Shown: piece by piece, positions 30,784 to 39,388 of the stretch | Numbering within the stretch: the stretch's first letter is position 1 | Layout: the number at the start of each line of letters is the position of its first letter | Source of the DNA: JBLHKT01 sp043101615 | GTDB taxonomy: Bacteria > Planctomycetota > Phycisphaerae > Phycisphaerales > UBA1924 | Assembly (NCBI GenBank): GCA_043101615.1 | Contig: JBICID010000069.1 | Location: forward strand, 1-64,000 | Length of the DNA: 64,000 nt | Direction: 5' to 3' | Notes under the pieces: generated by a model | What the model was told of the DNA's origin: nothing | Databases searched by the model: none | The model's input: only the letters and a program-made list of their open reading frames with translations | Program-made: the position numbers and the translations under genes

Positions 30784-31722
30784 GTGCCCAACGAAGGACT
30801 GTTCGAGCGGAACTACTTCATCATCCGTCGCCTGCACTCGCTGACGGGCATCGTCCCCATCGGCGTCTTCCTCATCGCACACCTGGTCACCAACTCCTCG
30901 CTGGCCTGGGGCAAGTACGCCCTGCGAGGCGAGGGCGCGGACTACTCCGTGCAGCAGGGCGGGGCCGCCTATTTCCAGCACGAGGTCGAGTGGATCAACA
31001 CCCAGGTCCCGCACCTCTTGCTCATCGAGATCACGCTCTGGGCGGCGCTGGCCTTCCACATCGTCTTCGGCGTCTACTTCGCCATGACGGGCAAGTCCAA
31101 CACCGCCCGCTACGCCTACCAGGACAACTGGCGCTACACCCTGCAGCGCTGGAGCGGCTACGTCGGCATCCTCTTCATCTTCTACCACGTCGCCACGCTC
31201 CGCTGGGGCTGGACCTTCCTCGTCCCGGACGGCACACGCTGGAGCCACCACTTCTCCTCCTCCACGCTCGCCGCCTCCCTCAGGGGCTCCTGGGACGCCG
31301 TCACCCCCGCCGGCATCGCCGTCTCGCTCGGCTACTTCGTCGGCATCACCCTGCTCGTCTTCCACTTCGCCAACGGGCTCTGGACCGCGGCGATCACCTG
31401 GGGCCTCACCGTGTCCGCCTCCGCCCAGAAACGCTGGGGGCACGTCTGCTTCGCCCTCGGCGCGGGCCTGATGCTCGCCGCCTGGGCCGCCCTCGGCGCC
31501 GCCGTCATGCTCAAGCCCGACGACGCCTTCCGCGTCGAACGCGAGATCATCCTCGACGAGCACGGCGAGGCCAAGCTCCTCGAGTACATGGGCGAGTACA
31601 ACGTCCCCCCCGCCGACCCCGAGGAGCTCCGGGCGGGGGACTCGCAGGCCGCGAACCCCACGCAGGCCGAAGCTGCAACCGATTCGCCCGAGCCGACGAA
31701 CCCGTCCGAGGGCAACTCCTGA
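30784..31722 (+). CDS. sdhC: Succinate dehydrogenase cytochrome b558 subunit
   Basis: Membrane anchor that carries heme and quinone sites of the succinate:quinone reductase. 312 residues with five membrane helices, including LHSLTGIVPIGVFLIAHL and a later HFANGLWTAAITWG. This is the single-anchor type found with a B. subtilis-like SdhA/SdhB, so no sdhD is expected. The C-terminal 60 residues are hydrophilic. GTG start at 30784 follows CTGGAG. First gene of sdhCAB. Confidence 0.9.
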   Translation: MPNEGLFERNYFIIRRLHSLTGIVPIGVFLIAHLVTNSSLAWGKYALRGEGADYSVQQGGAAYFQHEVEWINTQVPHLLLIEITLWAALAFHIVFGVYFAMTGKSNTARYAYQDNWRYTLQRWSGYVGILFIFYHVATLRWGWTFLVPDGTRWSHHFSSSTLAASLRGSWDAVTPAGIAVSLGYFVGITLLVFHFANGLWTAAITWGLTVSASAQKRWGHVCFALGAGLMLAAWAALGAAVMLKPDDAFRVEREIILDEHGEAKLLEYMGEYNVPPADPEELRAGDSQAANPTQAEAATDSPEPTNPSEGNS

Positions 31723-31801
31723 TGATTCCCGAGCCTGCCAGCCGGAATCGTCGGAACCGCACAGCCCGGTACTCAGACCGCCGGGCGGGAAGGAATCCCT
31801 G

Positions 31802-33772
31802 ATGGCTGACCGCCGTGTCATCGTGGTGGGAGGCGGCCTCGCGGGCCTCGCGGCCTCGGTCCGCATCGCCGAAGCGGGCGTCCCGGTCGACCTGTTCAGC
31901 ATGATCCCCGTCAAACGCTCGCACTCCGTGTGCGCCCAGGGCGGCATCAACGCCTGCAACGAGGTCGCACGACAGCAGGGCTATTCCGAGTACCAGCACT
32001 TCGACGAGACGATCTACGGCGGCGACTTCCTCGCCGACCAGGGCCCGGTGCTCGAGATGGCCAACTGGGCCCCCAAGGTCATCGACCTGCTCGACCGCAT
32101 GGGCGTCCCCTTCAACCGCACCGACGAGGGCCGGCGCGACCTCCGCCTCTTCGGCGGCTCCCTCTTCAAACGCACCCACTTCGCCGGCGCCACCACCGGC
32201 CAGCAGCTCCTCTACGCCCTCGACGAGCAGACCCGGCGCTACGAGGCCGAGGGCAAGGTCAACAAGTACGAGTACTGGGAGTTCCTCGCCCCCGTCACCG
32301 AGGGCGAGGGCGAGGACAAACGCTGCGTCGGCATCGTCGCCCAGGACATGCGGACCATGCAGATACGCTCCTTCCGGGCCGACGCCGTGGTCATGGCCAC
32401 CGGCGGCAACGGCCTGATCTTCGGCCAGAGCACCAACTCGGTCATCTGCACCGGCGGCGCCGCGTCCCGCTGCTACCAGCACGGCGCCTGGTACGCTAAC
32501 CCCGAGATGATCCAGGTCCACCCGACCGCCATCCCGGGGGCCGACAAGTGCCGCCTCATGTCCGAGTCCGCCCGGGGCGAGGGCGGACGCGTCTGGGTCC
32601 CCAGGAACAAAGACGACACGCGCAAGCCCGCCGACATCCCCGACTCGGACCGCTGGTACTTCCTCGAGGAGCGCTACCCCGACTACGGCAACCTCGTCCC
32701 GCGCGACATCGCCACCCGCGAGATCTTCGACGTCTGCGTCAACGAGGGGATGGGCATCGGCGGCGGCAACATGGTCTACCTCGACCTCACCCACAAGGAC
32801 CCCGACTACCTCACACGCAAGCTCGGCGGCATCATGGACATCTACGAGAAGTTCGCCGGCGAGGACCCCCGCTACGCGCCCATGAAGATCTTCCCCGCCG
32901 TCCACTACACCATGGGCGGACTCTGGACCACCTACAAGGCCGGCTCCTACCAGCCGGACGAGCCCATGCCCGCCCACAAGCCCGGCAACCGCATCCCGGT
33001 CGACACCGAGGTCGGACGCGGGATGGCCTACGGCGCACCCGTCAACATGATGACCTCCATCCGGGGCCTCTACGCCTTCGGCGAGGTCAACTTCGCCTTC
33101 CACGGCGCCACCCGCCTCGGCGCCAACGCCCTGCTCTCCTGCATCTTCGACGGCCTCTTCTCCGGCGTCTCCGTCGTCAACTACGTCAACGACTCCGACG
33201 AGACCCCCGCCGAGTCCATCCAGCAGTCCCGCTACGACAACGCCGTGAAGACCGAGCAGGCCAGGGCCGACGAGCTGCTCTCCACCGCCGAGTCGGGCGA
33301 GAACGACCCCGCCCTCAACCCCTACCAGATCGCCAAGGAGATGGGCGAGGAGATGACCGCCGCCTCCACCGTCGTCAAGACGGGCCCCAGGCTCCAGAAG
33401 TGCCTGGACAGGATCGCCGAGCTGCGAGACCGCTACGCGAAGGTCCGCCTCGGCGACGACGCCGCCTGGACCAACCAGACCCTCAGCTTCTCACGCGCCG
33501 TGGGCGACATGCTCATCCTCGCAGAGGCCATCGCCAGGGCCGGGCTGCTCCGCGAGGAGTCGCGCGGCTCGCACTACCGCACCGACTTCCCCGACCGCGA
33601 CGACGACCGCTTCTGGAAGACCTCCGTCGCCAAGTACAACCCCGACACCGGCAACTCCGACATCGAGTTCATGCCCGTCCGCGCCGGCCTCGTCGAGCTG
33701 CGGGCCCGCACCTACGGCAAGACCGAGCCCTCCAGCAACGCGAAGAAGACCGAGGCCGCCGCCTCCGCCTGA
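31802..33772 (+). CDS. sdhA: Succinate dehydrogenase flavoprotein subunit
   Basis: FAD-containing catalytic subunit oxidising succinate to fumarate in the TCA cycle and respiratory chain. 656 residues: FAD-binding VVGGGLAGLAASVRIAEAG at the start, the covalent-flavin region SHSVCAQGGINA with its His, the catalytic region with HPTAIPG, and THKDPDYL further on. The C-terminal domain ends at RTYGKTEPS. GAAGGAA precedes the ATG. Confidence 0.95.
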   Translation: MADRRVIVVGGGLAGLAASVRIAEAGVPVDLFSMIPVKRSHSVCAQGGINACNEVARQQGYSEYQHFDETIYGGDFLADQGPVLEMANWAPKVIDLLDRMGVPFNRTDEGRRDLRLFGGSLFKRTHFAGATTGQQLLYALDEQTRRYEAEGKVNKYEYWEFLAPVTEGEGEDKRCVGIVAQDMRTMQIRSFRADAVVMATGGNGLIFGQSTNSVICTGGAASRCYQHGAWYANPEMIQVHPTAIPGADKCRLMSESARGEGGRVWVPRNKDDTRKPADIPDSDRWYFLEERYPDYGNLVPRDIATREIFDVCVNEGMGIGGGNMVYLDLTHKDPDYLTRKLGGIMDIYEKFAGEDPRYAPMKIFPAVHYTMGGLWTTYKAGSYQPDEPMPAHKPGNRIPVDTEVGRGMAYGAPVNMMTSIRGLYAFGEVNFAFHGATRLGANALLSCIFDGLFSGVSVVNYVNDSDETPAESIQQSRYDNAVKTEQARADELLSTAESGENDPALNPYQIAKEMGEEMTAASTVVKTGPRLQKCLDRIAELRDRYAKVRLGDDAAWTNQTLSFSRAVGDMLILAEAIARAGLLREESRGSHYRTDFPDRDDDRFWKTSVAKYNPDTGNSDIEFMPVRAGLVELRARTYGKTEPSSNAKKTEAAASA

Positions 33773-33810
33773 GCCTCCCCGACCCGACGACCTCCAAGGA
33801 GTCACCCACG

Positions 33811-34647
33811 ATGGTCAGCGCTCCCACCCTCACGGAACGAAAAGCCAACCGCCAGCGGGCCAAGGCCGGTCGCACGGTCGTCTTCGCCATCAAACGCTGC
33901 GACGGCCCCGGCAAGCCCTCGCGCTGGGAACGCTTCAAGGTCGAGGTCGAGCCCAACGCCAACGTCATCTCCTGCCTCCGCCAGATCGCCGCCAACCCGG
34001 TCACCGCCGAGGGCAAGGCAACCTCCCCCGTCGCCTGGGACGCGGGCTGCCTCGAGGAGGTCTGCGGCGCCTGCACCATGGTCATCAACGGCAAGGTCCG
34101 CCAGTCCTGCTCCTGCCTCATCGACGAGTACGCCCCCGAGGACGGCGACGAGATCACCCTCGAGCCCATGAGCAAGTACCCCGTCGTGCGAGACCTCTGG
34201 GTCGACCGGGCACGCCTCTTCCACGCCCTCAAGCGCGTCCACGCCTGGGTCCCCATCGACGGCACCTACAACCTCGGCGCCGGCCCCACCGAGTCGCCCG
34301 AGTCCCAGCAGACCCGCTACAAGCTCTCCGAGTGCATGTCCTGCGGCTGCTGCCTCGAGGCCTGCCCCCAGTACAACCTCGAGCCCGACGAGAACAAGTG
34401 GAACTCCGCCTTCATCGGCGCGCACGCCATCTCACAGGCCCGCCTCTTCAACGAGCACGAGACCGGCAAACGCAAGAAGAAGGAGCGCCTCGACGCCCTC
34501 ATGGGCCCGGGGGGCATCAACGACTGCGGCAACGCCCAGAACTGCGTCAAGGTCTGCCCCAAGGAGATCCCGCTCACCGAGTCCATCGGCGCCATGGGAC
34601 GGGCCGTGACCGTACACGCCATCACCAAGTTCTTCCGAGGCAAGTAA
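33811..34647 (+). CDS. sdhB: Succinate dehydrogenase iron-sulfur subunit
   Basis: Electron-transfer subunit of 278 residues. The 2Fe-2S cysteines are in GCLEEVCGACTM and the following RQSCSC. The second cluster region is CMSCGCCLEACPQ, and NCVKVCPKEIP supplies the last ligands. AAGGAG precedes the ATG at 33811. The start follows sdhA by 38 bases, completing sdhCAB. Confidence 0.95.
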   Translation: MVSAPTLTERKANRQRAKAGRTVVFAIKRCDGPGKPSRWERFKVEVEPNANVISCLRQIAANPVTAEGKATSPVAWDAGCLEEVCGACTMVINGKVRQSCSCLIDEYAPEDGDEITLEPMSKYPVVRDLWVDRARLFHALKRVHAWVPIDGTYNLGAGPTESPESQQTRYKLSECMSCGCCLEACPQYNLEPDENKWNSAFIGAHAISQARLFNEHETGKRKKKERLDALMGPGGINDCGNAQNCVKVCPKEIPLTESIGAMGRAVTVHAITKFFRGK

Positions 34648-34701
34648 CCCGAAGGCCACCCGCGTCTTGAAACGAGCACGGAACGCACGCGACGGGACTC
34701 T

Positions 34702-34730
34702 CCGAGCCGCGGGCCTAAGCACGCGGCCCC
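34702..34730. repeat. GCCGCG hairpin repeat, copy 1 (degenerate)
   Basis: GAGCCGCGGGC-CTAA-GCACGCGGCCCC: stem GCCGCG/CGCGGC with an inner GC/GC pair. The same sequence with a GTAA (GNRA) loop occurs at 62564-62592. Here the loop's first base has mutated. Confidence 0.6.
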
Positions 34731-34782
34731 CCGCCCTGGAATCACAACGGTCGATCGGTTCTGCGACCGATGACGCTCTCCC

Positions 34783-35070
34783 TCACCCCTCCAGATCGAT
34801 CCGAGGCGCCGCCCGCTTCTTCGATCCGCCCGCCGCGTCGTACCCCGCCGCGTGCTCCTGGTGATCCTCACGCGTCTCCTCGCTGGTCGCGTGCTCGGTC
34901 TCGCGGACGGCGTCCACGTGCTCGACCTGCTCGGTGAGCTCGAACGAGTCGTCCGCGCTGCGGGGGTTGGCCTTCGCCTGGGCCGCCTTGCGGGCGCGCT
35001 CCTTCTGCCTGGCCGCCTGCAGCGGGCTCCCCGAGACGCTGGCCTGGAAGTTGGGGATCGCGCCGGTCAC
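34783..35070 (-). CDS. Small hydrophilic protein of unknown function
   Basis: 95 residues, highly charged and helical. It begins VTGAIPNFQASVSGSPLQAA, then an Arg/Lys/Ala helix (RQKERARKAAQAKA) and an acidic stretch SFELTEQVEHVDAV; the tail is basic (GGSKKRAAPRIDLEG). The internal SGSPLQ motif looks like small proteins seen in other Planctomycetes, from memory. GTG at 35070 was chosen because upstream residues show no protein-like composition. No obvious partner. Confidence 0.6.
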   Translation of the reverse strand: MTGAIPNFQASVSGSPLQAARQKERARKAAQAKANPRSADDSFELTEQVEHVDAVRETEHATSEETREDHQEHAAGYDAAGGSKKRAAPRIDLEG

Positions 35071-35210
35071 GCCCTGTTCATCGGCGATGGATCGCGTCCG
35101 TCTCCAACCAATAGTGGGCGAAGGCCCCATAACCGCGCCCGAAGCCCCTACATGTCGTGGGTGGCCCGCAAAGCCCGAACACCCCACACCCCGATCCGGT
35201 CCGGCGGCTA

Positions 35211-35247
35211 CGAAAAACCCCCGCCCCACGAGCGCGGGGCGGGGGTT
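35211..35247 (-). terminator. Rho-independent terminator after the PEP-CTERM-like gene
   Basis: 12-bp stem AACCCCCGCCCC/GGGGCGGGGGTT with an 8-base loop, followed on the minus strand by a T-run (TTTTTCG). Confidence 0.9.
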
Positions 35248-35272
35248 CTGTGATCGAAGATCGGATCCGGAC

Positions 35273-36016
35273 TCAGCGACGACGACGGGCCGAGACCAGC
35301 CCGCCCAGCCCGAGCAGCAGCGCGGACGCGGGCGTCGGCACCTCGGTGATCGACATCGCGTTGAGGATCCCCGAGCCCCCGCCAGCCCCGAAGAACTTCA
35401 CGTACAGGATGTCGAACTCCTGTGGCGACACACCCGAGATCGTCGCCGTGGTGTCCCGGTTGTGCAGCCAGGGCGACGCGGCGTCGAAGATCTCCAGGTC
35501 CGCCGACGCCACCAGCGTCGAGTAGGTGTTGTCGGAGTACACCGCGTACCGGGTCACCGCGTCGTTGCCGAACTTGAACGAGCCGTAGAACGTCAGGTCG
35601 TAGGTCTTGGAGGCGTCCAGCCCCTGGATCTCGAAGGTCGAGCTCACGTAGTAGTCGAAGACCGCCTCGTCCACGCCCAGGTTGCCCAGCGCCCCCGCGT
35701 CGTAGTCGCTCAGCGACGGGTCCTGCACCACGTCGGTCGGGCCGGCCGGGCCGTTGTACGAGTCCGTCCCCGGCGCGTCGGAGAAGCCCAGGTCGATGGT
35801 GGTGGCGTTGCCGCCGGTGTCCACCATGTCGGCGTAGTACGCCCCGCTCCACACCGAGTTCCAGTGGTTGCCGTTGGCGTCCGGACCCGCGGGCACGCTC
35901 GCCCCGCGGTAGCTGCTGTCGTTGCCGAAATCGACCAGGACCGTGGGCTGCGCCGTCGCGGTCGTGCCCGTGCCAAGCAGCGCGGTGAGTCCGAGCGTGC
36001 AGAGTCTGCTCTTCAT
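35273..36016 (-). CDS. Secreted protein with PEP-CTERM-like sorting signal
   Basis: Exported protein of 247 residues, function unknown. Signal peptide at the N-terminus (MKSRLCTLGLTALLGTG...TATAQ). The beta-rich body has VDFGNDSSYRG and STFEIQGLDASKTYDLTFYG, reminiscent of carbohydrate-binding-like surface domains. The C-terminus is a tripartite signal: VPTPASALLLGLGGL then SARRRR. The usual VPEP is VPTP here. Such signals direct exosortase-dependent processing and surface retention; no exosortase is in the window. ATG at 36016 follows GAGGGAG. It has its own canonical promoter and terminator, so it is monocistronic. Confidence 0.8.
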   Translation of the reverse strand: MKSRLCTLGLTALLGTGTTATAQPTVLVDFGNDSSYRGASVPAGPDANGNHWNSVWSGAYYADMVDTGGNATTIDLGFSDAPGTDSYNGPAGPTDVVQDPSLSDYDAGALGNLGVDEAVFDYYVSSTFEIQGLDASKTYDLTFYGSFKFGNDAVTRYAVYSDNTYSTLVASADLEIFDAASPWLHNRDTTATISGVSPQEFDILYVKFFGAGGGSGILNAMSITEVPTPASALLLGLGGLVSARRRR

Positions 36017-36086
36017 GGTGTTCTCCCTCAAGCGTCTGGTGCGATGGCCCGGCGATCGATCCGCCGGACCGCTCTCGTCACCAAGA

Positions 36087-36115
36087 AGAATAGCAAAAAC
36101 GCTATATCTTCACAA
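36087..36115 (-). promoter_or_regulatory. Sigma-70-type promoter of the PEP-CTERM-like gene
   Basis: On the minus strand TTGTGA (36110-36115), a 17-base spacer and TATTCT (36087-36092), in a rare A/T-rich patch. The start codon is about 70 bases downstream, so this gene has a leader and a Shine-Dalgarno, unlike many neighbours. Confidence 0.75.
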
Positions 36116-36213
36116 GGGATTCACACCACATGGTGCAGAATCGAGACGTCCGAGAACACAAACTCCCCCGGCGTGCCCTGGCTCGCGTCCCGATCTCTTT
36201 GCAGTGCAACGAT

Positions 36214-37011
36214 TTATGCGCCCAGGATGTTGATCCCGCAGTCCACGTAGATCGTCTCGCCGGTCACGCCGGCGCCCAGGTCCGAGCACAGCCAGACCGC
36301 CGTCCCGCCCACGTCCGACCCTTCCACGGTGCGACGCAGCGGGGCCCGCTTGCGGGCCTCCTCGCCCATCTTGTCGGTGCCGCCCACGGCGCTCGCGGCC
36401 AGGGTTTTCAGATAGCCCCCCGAGATCAGGTTCACCCGGATGCCGTGCTGGCCCAGCTCGCTGGCCAGGTACCGCCCGGTGCACTCCAGGGCCGCCTTGG
36501 CGACGCCCATGACGTTGTAGCCCGGGATGACCTTCTCGGCCCCGTAGTAGCTCATCGCCAGGATGGAGCCGCCCCCCCCTCCCTGATCGGTGCTCATCAT
36601 GGGCGTGGCCCGCTTGGCCATCGCCGAGAGGGTGTACGCCGAGACGTCGATCGCGGACAGGTACGCCTCGCGCGGGGTCTCCACGAACTTGCCCTCCTGC
36701 AGCCACTCCCGGTCGGCGAAGGCGATGGAGTGGATCAGGAAGTCCATCCTGTTCCCGTGGTCGGCCCCGTAGGCCTCGAACATCTTGTCGAGCTCCGTGT
36801 CCGAGCCGGCGTCGCAGGGGTAGAGCTTCGCGTCCGGGGTGATCTCCTCGACCGCCTTGCGGGTGCGGCGCTCGTTCTTCTCGCCGGGCAGGTGCCCGTA
36901 GGCGCAGGTGGCGCCGTGGTCGGTCAGGGCCTTGGCGATGTGCCAGGCGTAGGAGCGGTTGTTGGCCACGCCGACGACGAGGCCGGTCTTGCCTTCGAGG
37001 AGCTGAGCCAT
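36214..37011 (-). CDS. fabI: Enoyl-[acyl-carrier-protein] reductase (NADH), FabI
   Basis: Last reduction step of each fatty-acid elongation cycle. 265-residue short-chain dehydrogenase with the FabI-type nucleotide site VVGVANNRSYAWHIAK, the catalytic YGAEKVIPGYNVMGVAKA (Tyr, Met, Lys) and the C-terminal CGINILGA. A small Gly-rich insert (TDQGGGGGS) sits just before the active-site strand. ATG at 37011 follows GGAGACG. Divergent from nadC. Confidence 0.95.
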   Translation of the reverse strand: MAQLLEGKTGLVVGVANNRSYAWHIAKALTDHGATCAYGHLPGEKNERRTRKAVEEITPDAKLYPCDAGSDTELDKMFEAYGADHGNRMDFLIHSIAFADREWLQEGKFVETPREAYLSAIDVSAYTLSAMAKRATPMMSTDQGGGGGSILAMSYYGAEKVIPGYNVMGVAKAALECTGRYLASELGQHGIRVNLISGGYLKTLAASAVGGTDKMGEEARKRAPLRRTVEGSDVGGTAVWLCSDLGAGVTGETIYVDCGINILGA

Positions 37012-37061
37012 GGATCGCGTCTCCGAGGTGTTCGGTGCGGGGTGAAGGGGATGGTAGGGCG

Positions 37062-37067
37062 TAGACT
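37062..37067 (+). promoter_or_regulatory. -10-like TAGACT before nadC
   Basis: TAGACT, 6 bases from the ATG at 37074 (CTTCCG between), no Shine-Dalgarno; probable leaderless start. Confidence 0.55.
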
Positions 37068-37073
37068 CTTCCG

Positions 37074-38024
37074 ATGCCCGCGCTCGCCGACCTCAACGAC
37101 CTGTCACTCCCCGATCTGTGGGGCGAGCTTGCCGCGACCGGGCTGGTGCGCCGCCTGCTCGAGCTGGCCCGCGACGAGGACCTCGGCCCGGGCGAACTCC
37201 GCGGCGACGCCACCGCGCGCGTCGCCTCGGGCGACGCCTCCCCGCTCGCGGCCCGGCTGGTCGTGCGCGAGCCGGGCGTCGTCGCCGGGCTCGCCCTCGG
37301 GCCCCTCTTGTGCGAGGTCTTCGCCGACACACTCGGTGAATCCGTCCGCTTCGAGCCCGCGGCCGACGACGGCGACCACACGCCCGCCGGGGCGACCGTC
37401 GCCACGCTAGCGGGGCCCGCGCGCGCGGTCGTCACGATCGAACGCACGCTCCTGAACCTCGTCGGGCGGCTCTCCGGGGTGGCCACCCGCACCGCGGCCT
37501 TCGTGCACGCGATCGAGGACACCCCGGCCCGCGTCCTCGACACCCGCAAGACCACGCCGGGCCTGCGCGTGCTGGAGAAGTACGCCGTGCGCTGCGGCGG
37601 GGGGCTGTGCCACCGCCTGGGGCTCTACGACGCGGTGCTGATCAAGGACAACCACGTCGCGGGGCTCGACCTCGACGGGTTCCAGTCCAGAATCGCGGAG
37701 GCCTGCCGACGCGGCGCGGGCGAGCGTGAGGCCGGGCGCTCGCGGTTCGTCGAGGTCGAGGTGGACACCCCCGAGCAGTTCGAGCGGACGCTCGCCATCG
37801 AGCCCGGCCTGATCGACTTCGTGCTGCTGGACAACTTCACGCCCGCCCAGCTCGCGTCCGCGGTTGCCCGGCGCGACGGGTCCGGCTCCCGGATCCTGCT
37901 GGAGGCCTCCGGCGGGATCACGCTGGACACCGTCGGGGCGGTCGCGCGGACCGGGGTGGACCGCATCAGCGTGGGCGGGCTGACGCACCGGGCCGTGAGC
38001 CTCGACGTCGGGCTCGACGCATGA
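37074..38024 (+). CDS. nadC: Nicotinate-nucleotide pyrophosphorylase (carboxylating)
   Basis: Quinolinate phosphoribosyltransferase of NAD synthesis, 316 residues. Conserved motifs: LGPGELRGDATA-like start, ERTLLNLVGRLSGVAT, DTRKTTPGLRVLEKYAV, HRLGLYDAVLIKDNHV and LEASGGITLDTV. Its stop overlaps the birA start (ATGA), so the two form an operon. No nadA or nadB is nearby. Confidence 0.95.
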   Translation: MPALADLNDLSLPDLWGELAATGLVRRLLELARDEDLGPGELRGDATARVASGDASPLAARLVVREPGVVAGLALGPLLCEVFADTLGESVRFEPAADDGDHTPAGATVATLAGPARAVVTIERTLLNLVGRLSGVATRTAAFVHAIEDTPARVLDTRKTTPGLRVLEKYAVRCGGGLCHRLGLYDAVLIKDNHVAGLDLDGFQSRIAEACRRGAGEREAGRSRFVEVEVDTPEQFERTLAIEPGLIDFVLLDNFTPAQLASAVARRDGSGSRILLEASGGITLDTVGAVARTGVDRISVGGLTHRAVSLDVGLDA

Positions 38025-38815
38025 GCACGGGGACAACGGGCCAGCCCGGGACTTCATCTCAGCCCGCGCCGCCCGCAGGCGAGGCGGCGCCCGCTCCCCG
38101 CCCGCTGACGCCCTGTCCGCCCGCGGTCGTGCACGCCGACGACCCGACCGCGGAGGACCTGACGACCTGGGCCGATCGGCTGGAGGAGGTCCGCCGCTCG
38201 CTGGCGTCGCCCGTCGTCGGGCGGATCGTCGTGGTCGCGCAGACGGCCTCAACGCAGGAGGCCGCGGCCCGGATGGCGGGCGACCTCACGCCCGGCGAGC
38301 CCGGGCTGCTGGTGGTCGCGGGCTCTCAGTACGCCGGGCGCGGCACGCACGGTCGGGGCTGGTCGAGCGGGCCGATGGGGCTGGCGCTGACGATGGCGCT
38401 GCCGGGGGCCGATGACCCGCCCGAGTGGCTCAGCCTGAGCGTGGGCCTGGGCGTGTACCGGGCGTGCGCCGGGCTGCTGGAGCCCGGCGTGGCGCGCTCG
38501 CTGCGGGTCAAGCGCCCCAACGACGTGGTGCTGCTGCGTCCGGACGGCTCGCGCGCCAAGGTCGCGGGCATCCTGGTGGAGCGTCGCACGCTGGCCTCCG
38601 GCCCGGTCACGCTCATCGGGATCGGGGTCAACGTGCGTCACACCCGGGGCGACTGGCCCCCGGACCTGGACGGCCGCGCGGTCTCGCTGGCCCAGCTCGG
38701 GTCGGGGGCCTCCCGGATCGCGGTCGCGCAGCGCCTGCTCGCGGAGTGCTCGCGTGTGCGCGCGATGGACCAGGCCGCGCTCGAGCTCGAACTGGGCGAG
38801 CGACTGATCAACTGA
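38021..38815 (+). CDS. birA: Biotin--[acetyl-CoA-carboxylase] ligase
   Basis: Attaches biotin to the carboxyl carrier protein of biotin-dependent carboxylases. 264 residues; the ATP/biotin loop is GRGTHGRGWSS and the following conserved block reads KRPNDVVLL, where most BirA proteins have KWPNDV. LIGIGVNV is also present. There is no N-terminal helix-turn-helix, so it is the monofunctional ligase. About 45 extra Pro/Ala residues open the protein. Coupled to nadC by a 4-base overlap. Confidence 0.9.
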   Translation: MSTGTTGQPGTSSQPAPPAGEAAPAPRPLTPCPPAVVHADDPTAEDLTTWADRLEEVRRSLASPVVGRIVVVAQTASTQEAAARMAGDLTPGEPGLLVVAGSQYAGRGTHGRGWSSGPMGLALTMALPGADDPPEWLSLSVGLGVYRACAGLLEPGVARSLRVKRPNDVVLLRPDGSRAKVAGILVERRTLASGPVTLIGIGVNVRHTRGDWPPDLDGRAVSLAQLGSGASRIAVAQRLLAECSRVRAMDQAALELELGERLIN

Positions 38816-38869
38816 TCCCGGGCCCCGGGCGGGGACCGATGGGCCTCAGTGAGGGGGGTGGTGGGGGGG

Positions 38870-39322
38870 TCAGAGGAGGCGTTTGATGTGCATGCCGATC
38901 TCCTTGGCCTCCTCCGGCGTCAGGGTGCCGGGGTTCCACGAGAACTCGAGGCCGGGCCCGTTGTCCTTGTCGGGCTTGCCCCGCACGGGCGTGCCGCGCC
39001 CCGGGAAGCGCGGGATGACGTGGAAGTGCACGTGCATGACCGCCTGCCCCGCCTCGGACCCGTTGTTCTGCAGCACGTTGTACGCCGGGCACCCGGTGAC
39101 CTTCTTGAGGGCGCGACAGACGCGTGGGAGCACCCGCCCGACGCCGGCGGCGGCGTCGTCGGACAGCTCGTGCAGCGTCTCCGCCGGCTCCTTGGGGATC
39201 ACCAGGGCGTGCCCCTCGGAGAGGGGGTTGATATCGAGGATCGCGATGCAGTGCTCGTCCTCGTAGATCTTGTGGGCCGGGATCTCCCCCCGGATGATCT
39301 TGCTGAAGATGGAATCGCTCAT
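38870..39322 (-). CDS. HIT-family nucleotide hydrolase/transferase
   Basis: Histidine-triad protein of 150 residues, with IIRGEIPAHKIYEDE at the start and the triad HVHFHVIP. Members hydrolyse nucleotide phosphoramidates or related compounds; the substrate is unknown here. The active site is intact. The 30-residue C-terminus is longer than in minimal HIT proteins. ATG at 39322 follows TACCAT by 5 bases. Divergent from mutL. Confidence 0.9.
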   Translation of the reverse strand: MSDSIFSKIIRGEIPAHKIYEDEHCIAILDINPLSEGHALVIPKEPAETLHELSDDAAAGVGRVLPRVCRALKKVTGCPAYNVLQNNGSEAGQAVMHVHFHVIPRFPGRGTPVRGKPDKDNGPGLEFSWNPGTLTPEEAKEIGMHIKRLL

Positions 39323-39327
39323 GCGCC

Positions 39328-39333
39328 ATGGTA
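39328..39333 (-). promoter_or_regulatory. -10-like TACCAT before the HIT gene
   Basis: TACCAT, 5 bases from the ATG at 39322; no Shine-Dalgarno. Confidence 0.4.
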
Positions 39334-39376
39334 TCCGGGCGGGCCGGGCCCCTCAGCCCCTGGGGCGGGCGCGGCG

Positions 39377-39382
39377 TAGGAT
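39377..39382 (+). promoter_or_regulatory. -10-like TAGGAT before mutL
   Basis: TAGGAT, 6 bases from the ATG at 39389 (GGCCCC between); probable leaderless start. Confidence 0.5.
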
Positions 39383-39388
39383 GGCCCC

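Noticed and set aside
35068..35082. Four-codon upstream ORF (MNRA) whose stop overlaps the GTG of the small protein gene
   Set aside because: Too short and without a clear Shine-Dalgarno; probably chance.
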